Shown: positions 1-8,719 of the stretch, one piece after another
How positions within the stretch are numbered: position 1 is the stretch's first letter
Layout of the letters: the number at the start of each line of letters is the position of its first letter
Assembly (NCBI RefSeq): GCF_048541825.1
Contig: NZ_CP183332.1
Coordinates: 3,100,001-3,164,000, forward strand
Length of the DNA: 64,000 nt
Source: Caulobacter sp048541825
GTDB taxonomy: Bacteria; Pseudomonadota; Alphaproteobacteria; Caulobacterales; Caulobacteraceae
Direction of reading: 5' to 3'
Position numbers and translations under genes: made by a program
Notes under the pieces: model-generated
Database searches by the model: none
Told to the model about the DNA's origin: nothing
The model's input: only the letters and a program-made list of their open reading frames with translations

Positions 1-176
1 TGGCGCTGCGCTACCTCACCGGCGCAAGAGCCTCGGTCAACGAGACCGCCTACCTCGTCGGCTTCTCCGAACCCGCCGCCTTCTCCCGCGCCTTCAAACG
101 CTGGACCGGCCAGAGCCCCCGCGAGGTCCAGCTGGCAAGAGGGTCAGCTACCGGCGATCGCCTACCCTCCGGATAG
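1..176 (+). CDS. AraC-family regulator, C-terminal end (partial)
   Basis: The reading frame is open from the window edge to the TAG at 174-176 and gives about 57 residues. They match the second helix-turn-helix of AraC/XylS regulators: a segment with ETAYLVGFSEPAAFSRAF followed by RWTGQSPREV is the usual DNA-binding signature. Only the C-terminus is present, so the effector domain and target cannot be judged. The DUF547 gene starts 155 nt downstream on the same strand, so this regulator could control that cluster, which is inference from position only. Confidence 0.85.
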   Translation, partial: ALRYLTGARASVNETAYLVGFSEPAAFSRAFKRWTGQSPREVQLARGSATGDRLPSG

Positions 177-330
177 GCGAGGGCGACGGTCAGAATCGGG
201 CCTCCCACCGGAGCCCAGTCTTCCTGGCCGAGCGCTGACCTGAACCGCCGTGAGCCAACCCGGGGCGGCAACGTCGCCTTGCGATCACACACCACCCGAC
301 TCTAAGGTCTGCAATTGCGAGGATCCGAGT

Positions 331-1161
331 ATGGCCGACCTGAAGAGACGCGTTTTGATCATCGCCGGAGCCGGACTCGCGACGGGTCTGGTCGCCAGTC
401 CCGCCGCAGCCCGGGATCTGGCGGACTTCGCAAACGGGCAAGCCGGGCGCGCCACGGTGGACCACGCCGCCCTTGACGCCCTGCTGGCGCGCTGGACCCA
501 GGATTCAAGCGACGGGGTAGTGCGGGTCGACTATGCCGGCTGGCGTCGATCCAACCCTGCACGCGATGGGTTGGGCCGCTATATCGACCACCTGTCGGCC
601 CTTGACCCCCAAGCCTTGAGCCGGCCGGAACAGTTCGCCTTCTGGGCCAATCTCTACAACGCCCTGACCCTTCGCGAGGTCATCGACGCCTGGCCGGTCA
701 AGTCGATCCGGGAAATCCGCTCATCTCTGCTTGTCGCCGGCCCGTGGAAGAAGACCGTCGTCCGGGTTCGCGGCGTCGACCTTTCGCTGGACGGCATCGA
801 GCACGGCATTCTGCGCAAGGGATGGTCGGATCCGCGCGTCCATTATGCGGTCAACTGCGCCTCGTTCAGTTGCCCCAATCTGCGGCGGCAAGCCTGGCGC
901 GGTGCGGGACTGGGTCCGACGCTGGATGAAGCGGCACGCGCCTATGTTAATCATCCCCGCGGCGTGGCTTTCAAGGGCGCGGCGCTCACGGTGTCCTCAA
1001 TCTACAAATGGTATTCGAGCGATTTCGGCGGCTCTGACCGACGCGTCATCGACCACCTCGTCGGCTATGCGGCGGCGCCCCTCAAGGCCCGCCTTCTCCA
1101 GGTCGACCGGATCGCTGGCGACACCTATAACTGGTCGATCAATGCCATGGAAAACCGCTGA
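331..1161 (+). CDS. DUF547 family exported protein
   Basis: 276 residues from the ATG at 331. The first ~27 residues are a signal peptide with a basic start (MADLKRR) and a small-residue cleavage site (SPAAA), which is why this start is preferred over an upstream GTG at 250. The body carries the DUF547 hallmarks, including FAFWANLYNALTLREV and HYAVNCASFSCPNLR. DUF547 proteins are widespread and have no established reaction; the conserved Cys/His region suggests a papain-like or peptidase-like fold, but this is unproven. It overlaps the next gene (TGATG), so the two are probably translated together. It heads the 331-7,726 cluster. Confidence 0.85.
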   Translation: MADLKRRVLIIAGAGLATGLVASPAAARDLADFANGQAGRATVDHAALDALLARWTQDSSDGVVRVDYAGWRRSNPARDGLGRYIDHLSALDPQALSRPEQFAFWANLYNALTLREVIDAWPVKSIREIRSSLLVAGPWKKTVVRVRGVDLSLDGIEHGILRKGWSDPRVHYAVNCASFSCPNLRRQAWRGAGLGPTLDEAARAYVNHPRGVAFKGAALTVSSIYKWYSSDFGGSDRRVIDHLVGYAAAPLKARLLQVDRIAGDTYNWSINAMENR

Positions 1162-1877
1162 TGAGCCTGATGAGACGCTTTCTGCCCTTGCTGGTTCTCG
1201 CCGTCCTGGTGGTGGCTGTGTTCGCCAGCGGCGTGACCCGCTACCTCAATTTCGAGGCGCTGCGGACTCATGAGACGGCCTTGCGGGCCTTTGTCGGCGA
1301 ACACCTGATCCTGGCCCTGCTCAGCTTCATGGCCGTCTATGCCGTGGCCACGGCGATCAGCGTTCCCGGGGGCCTGATCCTGACCCTCACGGGCGGCTAT
1401 CTGTTTGGCCCCTGGGTCGGCGGCGGCGCTACCGTGGTCGGCGCCACGATCGGGGCCGTTCTGGTGTTCTATGCGGTCCGCACCTCGCTGGGCGAGGTGT
1501 TGCGCCGGCGCGCCGAGGCCTCAGGCGGGACGCTAAAGGCTGTCATCGATGGCGTTCAGGCGGGGGCCTTTGGCTATATCCTGACCCTCAGGCTGGTGCC
1601 TCTGGCCCCCTTCTGGTTGGTCAATATCGCCGCCGCCCTGGCCCATGCGCCGCTACGGGCCTATGCCCTGGCCACCTTCCTGGGCATCATGCCTGCCACC
1701 TTCATCTATAGCGGCATCGGCGCCGGGATCGGCGATCTGATCGCCCGCGGCGAAACGCCGAACGCCGGGGCGATTTTCGAACCCCGCGTCCTCCTGCCCC
1801 TGATCGGGCTGGGCCTGCTGTCGCTGGGCACCACCCTCTATCAACGCCGCCGCGCCAAAACCGGAAACGCCCTGTGA
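1161..1877 (+). CDS. TVP38/TMEM64 (DedA-like) membrane protein
   Basis: 238 residues with an N-terminal membrane segment (about 5-24) and several later hydrophobic stretches. The SNARE-associated core is visible: ISVPGGLILTLTGGYLFG, a glycine-rich G-ATIGA turn and a LTLRLVPLAPFWLVN segment. Members act as inner-membrane lipid scramblases or transporters, but the substrate here is unknown. The ATG at 1161 overlaps the DUF547 stop, and the stop overlaps the GTG of the next gene, so it is the middle of a coupled triplet. A paralogue lies at 57191-57928. TVP38 proteins often sit beside mercuric-reductase-like flavoproteins, as here. Confidence 0.9.
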   Translation: MSLMRRFLPLLVLAVLVVAVFASGVTRYLNFEALRTHETALRAFVGEHLILALLSFMAVYAVATAISVPGGLILTLTGGYLFGPWVGGGATVVGATIGAVLVFYAVRTSLGEVLRRRAEASGGTLKAVIDGVQAGAFGYILTLRLVPLAPFWLVNIAAALAHAPLRAYALATFLGIMPATFIYSGIGAGIGDLIARGETPNAGAIFEPRVLLPLIGLGLLSLGTTLYQRRRAKTGNAL

Positions 1878-3295
1878 CCTCCAAAACCCTCAAGGTCGAC
1901 ATGGTCGTCATCGGGGCGGGCTCGGGCGGCCTGTCCGTGGCTGCCGGGGCCGCTCAACTGGGCCTCAAGGTGGTGTTGTTCGAAAAGGGGGAAATGGGCG
2001 GCGACTGCCTCAACTATGGCTGCGTTCCCTCAAAGGCGCTGATCGCAGCCGCCGAAGCCGCCCATCAGGCTCACGCTGCCTCGACGCTCGGCATCCGGGT
2101 CGGCGAGGTGTCGATCGACTTCTCCAAGGTCATGGCCCATGTCCACGCCGCCATCGCGGCCATCGCGCCCAATGACAGTCAGGCGCGCTTCGAGGGGCTG
2201 GGCGTTCAGGTGGTGCGCGAGGCCGCCCGCTTCGTCAACGATCGCACCGTCGCCAGCGACAGCGTGCGCGTCAGGGCGCGAAAGATCATCGTGGCCACCG
2301 GCTCCCATGCCGCCGTGCCGCCGATTCCCGGCCTCGACGCCGTCCCTTACCTGACCAATGAAACCCTGTTTGGCCTGACGACCCTGCCCGAACGCCTGAT
2401 CGTGCTGGGCGGCGGCCCTATCGGCGTCGAGCTCGGCCAGGCTTTCCGCCGACTGGGCTCAGAGGTGGTGATCATTGAGGCCAACGCCCTTCTGGGACGC
2501 GAAGACCCGGCGGCCGCCGCCGTAGTTCTGGCCCAACTCCGCGCAGATGGCGTTGAGGTCATGACCGGCAGCAAGGCCACGCGGATCGCGGCCGGTCCCG
2601 TAGTTGAGGTCGAGGCCAATGGCCAGACCCGCACGGTCACGGGCTCGCACCTTCTGGTCGCGGTCGGGCGCAGCCCGGCCCTGAGCGGATTGGACCTCGA
2701 CAAGGCGGGCGTCGAGACGGACCGCAACGGCATCATCACCGACAAGTCTCTGCGCAGCAGCAACCGGCGCGTCTATGCGGTCGGCGACGCCGCTGGTCGC
2801 GGTCAGTTCACGCATCTGGCCGGCGCGCACGCCTCGCTGGTGGTGCGCCGGGCTGTCTTCGCCCTGCCGGTCAATGCCGACGCCCTGCACACGCCCCGGG
2901 TCACCTATTGCGATCCGCAACTGGCCGCAATCGGGCTGGGCGAATCCGAGGCCCGCGTGATCCATGGCGATGACCTGCGCGTCGAGCGCTTTGACTTTGC
3001 TGAAAATGACCGGGCCATCGCCGAGGGCGACACCCGTGGCTTCGGCAAGCTGATCACGACGAAAAAGGGCAAGATCCTCGGCGTCACCCTCGTTGGCCGT
3101 CAGGCCGGCGACCATATCCATTTGTGGTCCCTGGTGATGTCGGCGGGGCTCAAGCTAAGCCAGATCACCAGCATGATCGCGCCCTATCCCACCCGGGGCG
3201 AGATCGGCAAGCGTCTGGCTGGCCAATGGTACACCCCGGCCCTGTTCTCAGACCGCACACGCAAGCTGGTGGCGATCCTGAAGCATTTCGCCTGA
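1874..3295 (+). CDS. Mercuric-reductase-like FAD/NAD(P) disulfide oxidoreductase
   Basis: 473 residues from a GTG at 1874 that overlaps the upstream stop. It is a class I flavoprotein disulfide reductase: an FAD-binding GAGSGGLS motif near residue 13, a redox-active pair C45-N-Y-x-x-C50 within GGDCLNYGCVPSKAL, a second GGGPIGVELG dinucleotide motif, and a C-terminal dimerisation domain. It lacks the N-terminal heavy-metal (HMA) domain and the C-terminal vicinal cysteines of true MerA (it ends RKLVAILKHFA), so mercury reduction is unlikely. Its electron acceptor is unknown; lipoamide-like or cluster-specific disulfide substrates are possible. It belongs to the operon starting at 331. Confidence 0.88.
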   Translation: MTSKTLKVDMVVIGAGSGGLSVAAGAAQLGLKVVLFEKGEMGGDCLNYGCVPSKALIAAAEAAHQAHAASTLGIRVGEVSIDFSKVMAHVHAAIAAIAPNDSQARFEGLGVQVVREAARFVNDRTVASDSVRVRARKIIVATGSHAAVPPIPGLDAVPYLTNETLFGLTTLPERLIVLGGGPIGVELGQAFRRLGSEVVIIEANALLGREDPAAAAVVLAQLRADGVEVMTGSKATRIAAGPVVEVEANGQTRTVTGSHLLVAVGRSPALSGLDLDKAGVETDRNGIITDKSLRSSNRRVYAVGDAAGRGQFTHLAGAHASLVVRRAVFALPVNADALHTPRVTYCDPQLAAIGLGESEARVIHGDDLRVERFDFAENDRAIAEGDTRGFGKLITTKKGKILGVTLVGRQAGDHIHLWSLVMSAGLKLSQITSMIAPYPTRGEIGKRLAGQWYTPALFSDRTRKLVAILKHFA

Positions 3296-3323
3296 GGAAA
3301 GGGCGGCGACCGCGCGGCTGTGG

Positions 3324-4445
3324 CTAGGGTCTTGAGGCCAGCGGCGCCCGCATGCGCCGGATAAAGCCGAGATCGAGATAACGCTTCAACCACAGCGCAG
3401 CCCGGCCCAGCAGCCAGAACCGGCCGCGCACCGCCAAGCCCCGACCATCGCCCAGATCCATGATCGACAGCCAGCGGGTCTGCGGGTGGTAGGGCCGGCT
3501 AGGCCGGTCATCACCCTGGGCCGCCAGGTTGTTGAGCAGGACTGGCGCAGCGCGAACGCCGAAAACGCCCGCCGCTGGCCGCGTATAGCCTTCGATCACG
3601 GCGCAGTCCCCGACGGCGAAGAGGGCGGGGTCGCCTATGGCCTGAAGGGTCGGCATGACCCGCAGCCGCCCCTGTTCGTCCAGCGGCAGTCCCAGTTCGC
3701 CGATCAGAGGCGGGGCTGAGAGCCCGGCCGCCAGAACCAGGATGTCACAGGGCTGGAGCGCGCCGTCGGCCAGTCGACAGCTGTCGACGGTTCGACCCAC
3801 GACAAGGCCGGACCGCAAAACGACCCCCCGCTCAACCAGGGCCGCCGACAGCCGAGACCAGGCGGCCGGCGGAAGGCCTACCCCGTGGCGGGGCGCGATC
3901 ACCGTGACCTGAGGCCGACCGTCACCCCGCTCGACCAGGCCGCAGAGGCTGGCGGCGATTTCCAGCGCGCTATGGCCGCCCCCCGCGACCACGATCCGCG
4001 GCGCCGGGGCGCCCGCCGCCGCCAGCGCCTCGATCCGGGCGCGCAAGGTCAACAGCTGCGACAGAGGCTTGACCGGCCAGACCCCGGGGCCGCAGATCAG
4101 GCCGTGGGGATCATCTGCCACACTGCCGATGTTCAGCGACAGGCGGTCATAGGTTTCGGTCGCGCCATCGGCCAGGGTCAGGATGCGTGCTGCACGATCA
4201 ACCGCCACGACGGACTGGGCCAGATAGCGAACGCCGAATGCCGCCGCCAGGGCCGCCACATCGATCTGGGCCTCATCCTGCGCCAGCGCGCCGGAGAGCA
4301 CGCCGCTGGCCAGCCCCGAATAGTGAAACAGCTCGGGCGCGATCAGCGTGACCGTCAGCCCTGCGGCCCGTAGCTGGGCGGCTTGCCGCACGACGTGCAG
4401 ATGGGCGTGGCCCGCCCCGACCAGGGTCACCGACCGCGCCGTCAC
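3324..4445 (-). CDS. FAD oxidoreductase related to the N-terminal domain of SelD fusions
   Basis: 373 residues. It has an N-terminal VGAGHAHLHVV dinucleotide-binding motif with two histidines in place of the usual small residues, an ELFHYSGLASGVLSG segment, an internal VVAGGGHSALEIA motif and a late LFAVGDCAVIEG FAD-contact segment. This pattern fits the NDH-2-like flavoproteins that also occur fused to selenophosphate synthetase (SelD); here the SelD half is absent. It is convergent with the mercuric-reductase-like gene (28-nt gap). Such proteins recur with radical SAM and CofC/GT2-like transferases, as seen downstream, so it probably supplies redox chemistry to that pathway (inference). Confidence 0.8.
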   Translation of the reverse strand: MTARSVTLVGAGHAHLHVVRQAAQLRAAGLTVTLIAPELFHYSGLASGVLSGALAQDEAQIDVAALAAAFGVRYLAQSVVAVDRAARILTLADGATETYDRLSLNIGSVADDPHGLICGPGVWPVKPLSQLLTLRARIEALAAAGAPAPRIVVAGGGHSALEIAASLCGLVERGDGRPQVTVIAPRHGVGLPPAAWSRLSAALVERGVVLRSGLVVGRTVDSCRLADGALQPCDILVLAAGLSAPPLIGELGLPLDEQGRLRVMPTLQAIGDPALFAVGDCAVIEGYTRPAAGVFGVRAAPVLLNNLAAQGDDRPSRPYHPQTRWLSIMDLGDGRGLAVRGRFWLLGRAALWLKRYLDLGFIRRMRAPLASRP

Positions 4446-4497
4446 GCGAGCCGCGCCTTGAAAACGCAGAAGGAGACGCCCTGCCGTGGCGCGCGCC

Positions 4498-5313
4498 TCA
4501 GGTTTTCAGTCCTGCCGAAACCCGCGCCAGATAGGTTTCAATACGTTTGGCGTTGGCGCCCAGATCGCTCAACCCAACGCGCGAGATGGATCGAACATCA
4601 ATCCTGGAGCCCTGCCCTCCGGCGCCCGAACGCACCCGCACCACGACATCATCCTTGAATCCGAACCAGAAGGTCCCCGCCGTCGCCTCGATCACGCCGG
4701 CCTGCGGGTCCTGGGTCACCACGGCCCACCCCATGTCCTTGGCAGCCTTTAGAGCGGCAGCGAAGGCTGTCGTCGGCGCCCCGTCGAACACAGCCGTCCG
4801 CAGCCCCGGATAGGCCGCATGGCCGACCTGCCCCAGGCTCTTGCTGCCATATTTGGCGAACCGCGGATCGCGGTAGGGGTCTGCGGCGATCAGGGGCGCT
4901 CTCAGATCCGCCACGGGGTTGGCCTCCGCCGCCGTCCTGAGCGACAGGAGGTTAGGGCTCAGAGCCGGCGGATCGGCAATGTCGGTGGCGACGTCGTGGA
5001 TCGGCGGGATGTTTGCCGCCTGGGCCCGCACCCAGCCCAGATAGCCCAGGCCGGTCGCGGGGATGATCAGGGCGACGAGCGCCGCCGTCCATGCGGCCCG
5101 GGGACGGCGGATCAAGACCAGGATCAGGGCGACGAGGGCGATCACGGCCGCGGCCAGCAGCAGACGCGGTCCCCACTGTATGATCAGCACGCCAAGCCCC
5201 AGACGCCAGGACCAAAGGCCAAACTTCACCCCAAGGGCGGAGACCAGGAACCAGACGGGGACCAGCAGGGACAAGGCCAGCGCTAGGCCTGCGAATTTCG
5301 CTCTCGTCAGCAT
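4498..5313 (-). CDS. DUF1499 membrane-anchored protein
   Basis: 271 residues from the ATG at 5313, which has an AGGAG ribosome site at 5322-5326 just upstream; a longer frame to 5646 lacks this support. Three hydrophobic segments occupy roughly residues 8-25, 34-58 and 66-90, followed by a periplasmic domain of the DUF1499 type (DPYRDPRFAKYGS; later AAAKDMGWAVV and GFKDDVVVRVR). DUF1499 has no established function. It lies 52 nt from the start of the SelD-like flavoprotein on the same strand and could be co-transcribed with it. It is divergent from the radical SAM gene. Confidence 0.8.
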   Translation of the reverse strand: MLTRAKFAGLALALSLLVPVWFLVSALGVKFGLWSWRLGLGVLIIQWGPRLLLAAAVIALVALILVLIRRPRAAWTAALVALIIPATGLGYLGWVRAQAANIPPIHDVATDIADPPALSPNLLSLRTAAEANPVADLRAPLIAADPYRDPRFAKYGSKSLGQVGHAAYPGLRTAVFDGAPTTAFAAALKAAKDMGWAVVTQDPQAGVIEATAGTFWFGFKDDVVVRVRSGAGGQGSRIDVRSISRVGLSDLGANAKRIETYLARVSAGLKT

Positions 5314-5476
5314 GATGGTTCTCCTGTGTTTCGCGACCGTTCCACGAACCTCGCCGGGACGCCAGAGTCCGATTTCCAGGCGGCCCGATGAAACCTTTGT
5401 ACCGCCTGGGCCGAATCTGCTGGGTATCCCCGCTCGGCGCTGGGACGAACAGCCCGAAACTGACACAAAGGACGCC

Positions 5477-6445
5477 ATGACGTCGACCGCCTCGCCCTTC
5501 GCAACCCATCGCGCCGCCGCCGGGCCCGGCCGCTTCGTGGATCCTTTCGTCACGGCGGATGGATCGCGCCGCGCCCGGGTCGCCCAGACCACGCTGGAAA
5601 CCCTGTGGTTCAACACCGGGTCCCTGTGCAACATCGCCTGCGTCAATTGCTATATCGAGAGTTCGCCGACCAATGACGCCCTGGCCTATCTGAGCCTGGA
5701 AGACGTCGGCCGCTATCTGGACGAGATTGCGCAGACCGGCCTGCCGACCCGCGAGATCGGCTTTACCGGCGGCGAGCCGTTCATGAACCCGGACATCCTG
5801 GCCATGCTCGACGCCGCCCTCGGTGCGGGCCATCAGGTTCTGGTCCTGACCAACGCCATGCGCCCGATGCTGCGGTGGGGTGCGCGCCTGAGCGATCTGG
5901 CGAGGCCGCATCGCGACCGTCTGACCTTTCGCGTCAGCCTCGACCATCACACCCAGGCGGTCCACGACGCCGAGCGCGGGACGGGATCCTGGGACAAGGC
6001 CTGGGAGGGTCTGGACTGGCTGGGCGAGCAAGGCCTACGTGTCGCGATCGCCGGTCGTCGACTGGCCGATGAGAGCGAGCCCGCCGCGCGGCAGGCCTAT
6101 GGCGAACTGTTTCGCACGCGCGGCCTGGCCGTCGACGCCGAGGACCGATCGACCCTGGTGCTGTTTCCCGAGATGGAAGCGGACCGCGCCGTGCCGGAGA
6201 TCACCGAGGCCTGCTGGCAAATTCTCGACCGGGCGCCCGAACAGATGATGTGCGCCACCAGCCGCATGGTCGTGCGCCGCAAGGACGCGGCCGAGCCCGC
6301 CGTCGTCGCCTGCACCCTGACGCCCTATGATCCCCAGTTCGAACTGGGCCAGACCCTGGCGCAGGCCTCCGGCGCCGTTCAGCTCAACCACCCTTTCTGC
6401 GCTCAGTTTTGCGTCTTGGGCGGCGCCAGTTGCAGCGCGCCATGA
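5477..6445 (+). CDS. Radical SAM enzyme of the SelD/CofC-associated type
   Basis: 322 residues from the ATG at 5477 (AAAGGA ribosome site 5467-5472). The radical SAM cluster motif is C51-N-I-A-C55-V-N-C58, followed by YIESSPTND and a GFTGGEPFMNPD segment that binds SAM. The C-terminus is Cys-rich (FCAQFCVLGGASC), which may bind an auxiliary cluster or substrate metal. The substrate is unknown. It is translationally coupled to the GT2-like gene by an ATGA overlap. In other bacteria relatives sit with CofC-like and GT2-like transferases; some of those clusters make arsenosugars, but the ArsS architecture is not clearly matched here. Confidence 0.85.
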   Translation: MTSTASPFATHRAAAGPGRFVDPFVTADGSRRARVAQTTLETLWFNTGSLCNIACVNCYIESSPTNDALAYLSLEDVGRYLDEIAQTGLPTREIGFTGGEPFMNPDILAMLDAALGAGHQVLVLTNAMRPMLRWGARLSDLARPHRDRLTFRVSLDHHTQAVHDAERGTGSWDKAWEGLDWLGEQGLRVAIAGRRLADESEPAARQAYGELFRTRGLAVDAEDRSTLVLFPEMEADRAVPEITEACWQILDRAPEQMMCATSRMVVRRKDAAEPAVVACTLTPYDPQFELGQTLAQASGAVQLNHPFCAQFCVLGGASCSAP

Positions 6446-7134
6446 TGTCACCTGGCCCTGGGCTGGAGGACCTCTCAGTGATCCTGCCCGTGCTCAATGC
6501 CGGCGAACGCCTGGCCAATACCCTGGTCGACCTGCCTGCGGTGCGAGAGGTGATCGTCGTGGATGGCGGCTCCGTCGATGACACCGTCGTCCGCGCAGCC
6601 GCCCATGGCGCGCGGGTGCTTCACTCTGTCCCGGGGCGCGGCCATCAGCTCGCCCTCGGCGCCGAGGCCGCCACCAGCGCATGGTTATTGTTCCTGCACG
6701 CCGACACCCGGCTCGATGCACCTGCCTGGACGGCTCTGGCGAACCATATCGCCGACCCCCAAGGACGGGGGTGGGCTGGAGCCTTCAGGTTCAAGCTCGA
6801 CGACTCCGCCTGGCAGGCGCGGCTGCTGGAATGGGGCGTCGGCCTCAGGGTCGCCTTCCTGGCCCTGCCCTATGGCGACCAGGGGCTTCTGATCCATCGC
6901 GACCTCTATGCCGAGATCGGGGGATTTGCCGCCCTGCCCCTGATGGAGGATGTCGACCTGGCCCGCCGCCTTGGTCGCCACCGTCTTCGCCGGCTGGACG
7001 GTTCCGCCCTGACCTCGGCCGAGCGCTGGCGTCGCCGCGGCTGGGTTCGCCAGAGCGCCCTGAACCTGCGCTGCCTGGCGCTGTATTTGCTGGGCGTCGC
7101 CCCGGCCCGGATCGCGACGCTCTATGGCCGCTGA
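6442..7134 (+). CDS. GT2-like glycosyltransferase (TIGR04283 type)
   Basis: 230 residues, starting at the ATG at 6442 within the ATGATG that overlaps the upstream stop. The GT-A fold is clear: SVILPVLNAGE at the N-terminus, VIVVDGGSVDDT, then LFLHADTRLD as the DxD-type metal/sugar-nucleotide site, and a late MEDVDLARRL acid segment. The spacing and short length match the rSAM/SelD-associated transferase 2 group. The donor and acceptor are unknown. The next gene starts 11 nt before this stop, so rSAM, GT2 and CofC-like genes form a coupled unit. Confidence 0.85.
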   Translation: MMSPGPGLEDLSVILPVLNAGERLANTLVDLPAVREVIVVDGGSVDDTVVRAAAHGARVLHSVPGRGHQLALGAEAATSAWLLFLHADTRLDAPAWTALANHIADPQGRGWAGAFRFKLDDSAWQARLLEWGVGLRVAFLALPYGDQGLLIHRDLYAEIGGFAALPLMEDVDLARRLGRHRLRRLDGSALTSAERWRRRGWVRQSALNLRCLALYLLGVAPARIATLYGR

Positions 7135-7726
7135 TCCAACCCAGCAGCATCTGGTTCTGTTTACCCGGCAGCCGCGCTACGGCGTGGGCAAGCGCCGGCT
7201 CGCCGCAGATGTCGGCGACCTGGAGGCTGTACGGTTTGCTCGGGCGGCTCTGGCGCGCCTGCGTCGCACCCTGGGCCGCGACCCGCGATGGACCCTATGG
7301 ATGGCCGTTTCGCCGGACCGGCCGACGGACTGGGCCGCGCCGTCGCGCGTGATCGCCCAGGGACCAGGCCATCTGGGCGAGAAGCTGGAACGGGTCGTCC
7401 GCGCCCTGCCGCGCGGACAGGTGGTCATCCTCGGCGCCGACACCCCGACCGTGACACGTCAGGACGTGGCCCAGGCCTTCGCTGCGCTCGGCGCCCACGA
7501 CGCCGTGTTCGGCCCGGCCCGCGATGGTGGCTATTGGCTGATCGGTCTTCGCCGCCGGCCACGGATGCATCTGCCGTTTGAGGGCGTCCGCTGGTCGACC
7601 CAAGAGGCCCTGGCCGACACAGTGGCCAACATGGGGACCCGCCCGGTCGCCCTGCTAAGGGTACAGGAGGACGTCGATGACGGAGCGTCGCTTCGGCGCT
7701 ATCTCAGCCGATCGCGCCGGGGCTGA
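7124..7726 (+). CDS. CofC/DUF2064-like nucleotidyl- or glycosyltransferase (TIGR04282 type)
   Basis: 200 residues. The conserved pattern of the DUF2064/CofC-like group is present: LVLFTRQPRYGVGKRRLA at the N-terminus (a degenerate nucleotide-binding loop), VVILGADTPTV, and GPARDGGYWLIGL. This is the rSAM/SelD-associated transferase 1 type. It overlaps the GT2 gene by 11 nt and converges on the phosphorylase gene with a 23-nt 3' overlap. The product is unknown; with GT2 it probably glycosylates or caps the product of the radical SAM enzyme (inference). Confidence 0.82.
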   Translation: MAADPTQQHLVLFTRQPRYGVGKRRLAADVGDLEAVRFARAALARLRRTLGRDPRWTLWMAVSPDRPTDWAAPSRVIAQGPGHLGEKLERVVRALPRGQVVILGADTPTVTRQDVAQAFAALGAHDAVFGPARDGGYWLIGLRRRPRMHLPFEGVRWSTQEALADTVANMGTRPVALLRVQEDVDDGASLRRYLSRSRRG

Positions 7727-8585
7727 ACCGTCTGGGGCAGATCCCCGCCAGCTTGCCCGCCAGCACCGGATCCCATGACGCGGGATCGGTAACGACGGCA
7801 TAGTCCAGGCCTGTGTCGATCGGTGAGGCCGTTCGGGCCTGCGGCAGGCCGCGCGCCAGTTCGGTCAGCATCCGGCGCGCCGCCTCGGCATTGGCCTTCA
7901 TGGTCGCCAGGATCCCGGCGACCTCGACATGGGCCGTGTCGGCCCGCCAGCAGTCATAGTCGGTGACCATGCAAACGCTGGCATAGGGCAGCTCCGCCTC
8001 ACGGGCCAGGCGGGCCTCGGGCATCGCCGTCATGCCGACGACTGAACATCCCCAGGCGCGGTAGAGCTCACTTTCAGCGCGGGTCGAGAACTGCGGGCCT
8101 TCGATGGCGACATAGACGCCGCCCTCGACCGTCACGGCCCCCGCCGCACGCGCCGCCTTCGCCGCTGCGGACGACAGGCTCGGACAGACCGGATCGGCCA
8201 TCGAGACGTGAGCGACGAGCCCTGGGCCGAAGAAGGAGGCGGGCCGCGCGACGGTCCGGTCGATGAACTGATCGACCACGACGAAGGTCCCGGGCGGCAG
8301 CTCTTCCCGCAGCGAGCCGACCGCCGAAACCGACACCAGGTCGGTACAGCCCGCCCGCTTCAGAACATCCATATTGGCGCGGGCATTGATCGCGCCCGGC
8401 GGAATGCGGTGGCCCTGGCCGTGGCGCGGCAGGAAGACCAGGCGAACCCCTTCAAGGGTTCCGGTGACCAGCTCATCGGACGGCGCGCCCCACGGCGACT
8501 CCAGGCGGAGAGTCCGCCGATCCGACAACCCGTCCAGGTCGTACAGGCCCGAACCGCCCATGACGCCGATCACCCAGTCCTTCAT
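7704..8585 (-). CDS. mtnP: S-methyl-5'-thioadenosine phosphorylase-like enzyme
   Basis: 293 residues from the ATG at 8585, which has a GAGAGGAA ribosome site 5-12 nt upstream. It has the purine nucleoside phosphorylase/MTAP fold: GVMGGSGLYDLDGL, a phosphate-site FLPRHGQGHRIPP, INARANMDVLK, and YVAIEGPQFSTRAESELYR followed by GMTAMPEARLARE. The family splits adenine from 5'-modified adenosines with phosphate, giving a 1-phospho-ribosyl product. In methionine salvage the substrate is MTA; beside a radical SAM enzyme it may instead process a 5'-deoxyadenosyl adduct (inference). A 12-bp palindrome at 8675-8686 lies in its upstream region. Confidence 0.88.
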   Translation of the reverse strand: MKDWVIGVMGGSGLYDLDGLSDRRTLRLESPWGAPSDELVTGTLEGVRLVFLPRHGQGHRIPPGAINARANMDVLKRAGCTDLVSVSAVGSLREELPPGTFVVVDQFIDRTVARPASFFGPGLVAHVSMADPVCPSLSSAAAKAARAAGAVTVEGGVYVAIEGPQFSTRAESELYRAWGCSVVGMTAMPEARLAREAELPYASVCMVTDYDCWRADTAHVEVAGILATMKANAEAARRMLTELARGLPQARTASPIDTGLDYAVVTDPASWDPVLAGKLAGICPRRFSPGAIG

Positions 8586-8674
8586 GCCGTTCCTCTCCGA
8601 GCCCAGGCGCCGTTGATACGTCATCCGGGGGCGATGGGACAGACTGGCCTTGCAAGCCTCATGGGCATTGTCAG

Positions 8675-8686
8675 CCCAAATTTGGG
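8675..8686. promoter_or_regulatory. Perfect 12-bp palindrome upstream of the phosphorylase gene
   Basis: CCCAAATTTGGG is a perfect palindrome about 90 nt upstream of the phosphorylase start at 8585. It could be an operator for a dimeric repressor. It is AT-rich in its centre in an otherwise GC-rich region. No regulator is linked to it by sequence, so the role is inferred. Confidence 0.3.
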
Positions 8687-8719
8687 GACGCCAATTTGAG
8701 CCGTTAGCATCGGTCGATG

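Noticed and set aside
1874..3295. Calling the flavoprotein mercuric reductase (merA)
   Set aside because: No N-terminal HMA domain and no C-terminal vicinal cysteines, and no merR, merT or merP nearby. Only the reductase core is shared.
5477..6445. Assigning the radical SAM enzyme as ArsS of arsenosugar synthesis
   Set aside because: The CxxxCxxC context and length differ from what I would expect of ArsS, and no ArsM methyltransferase is in the window. The analogy is kept only as a hypothesis.
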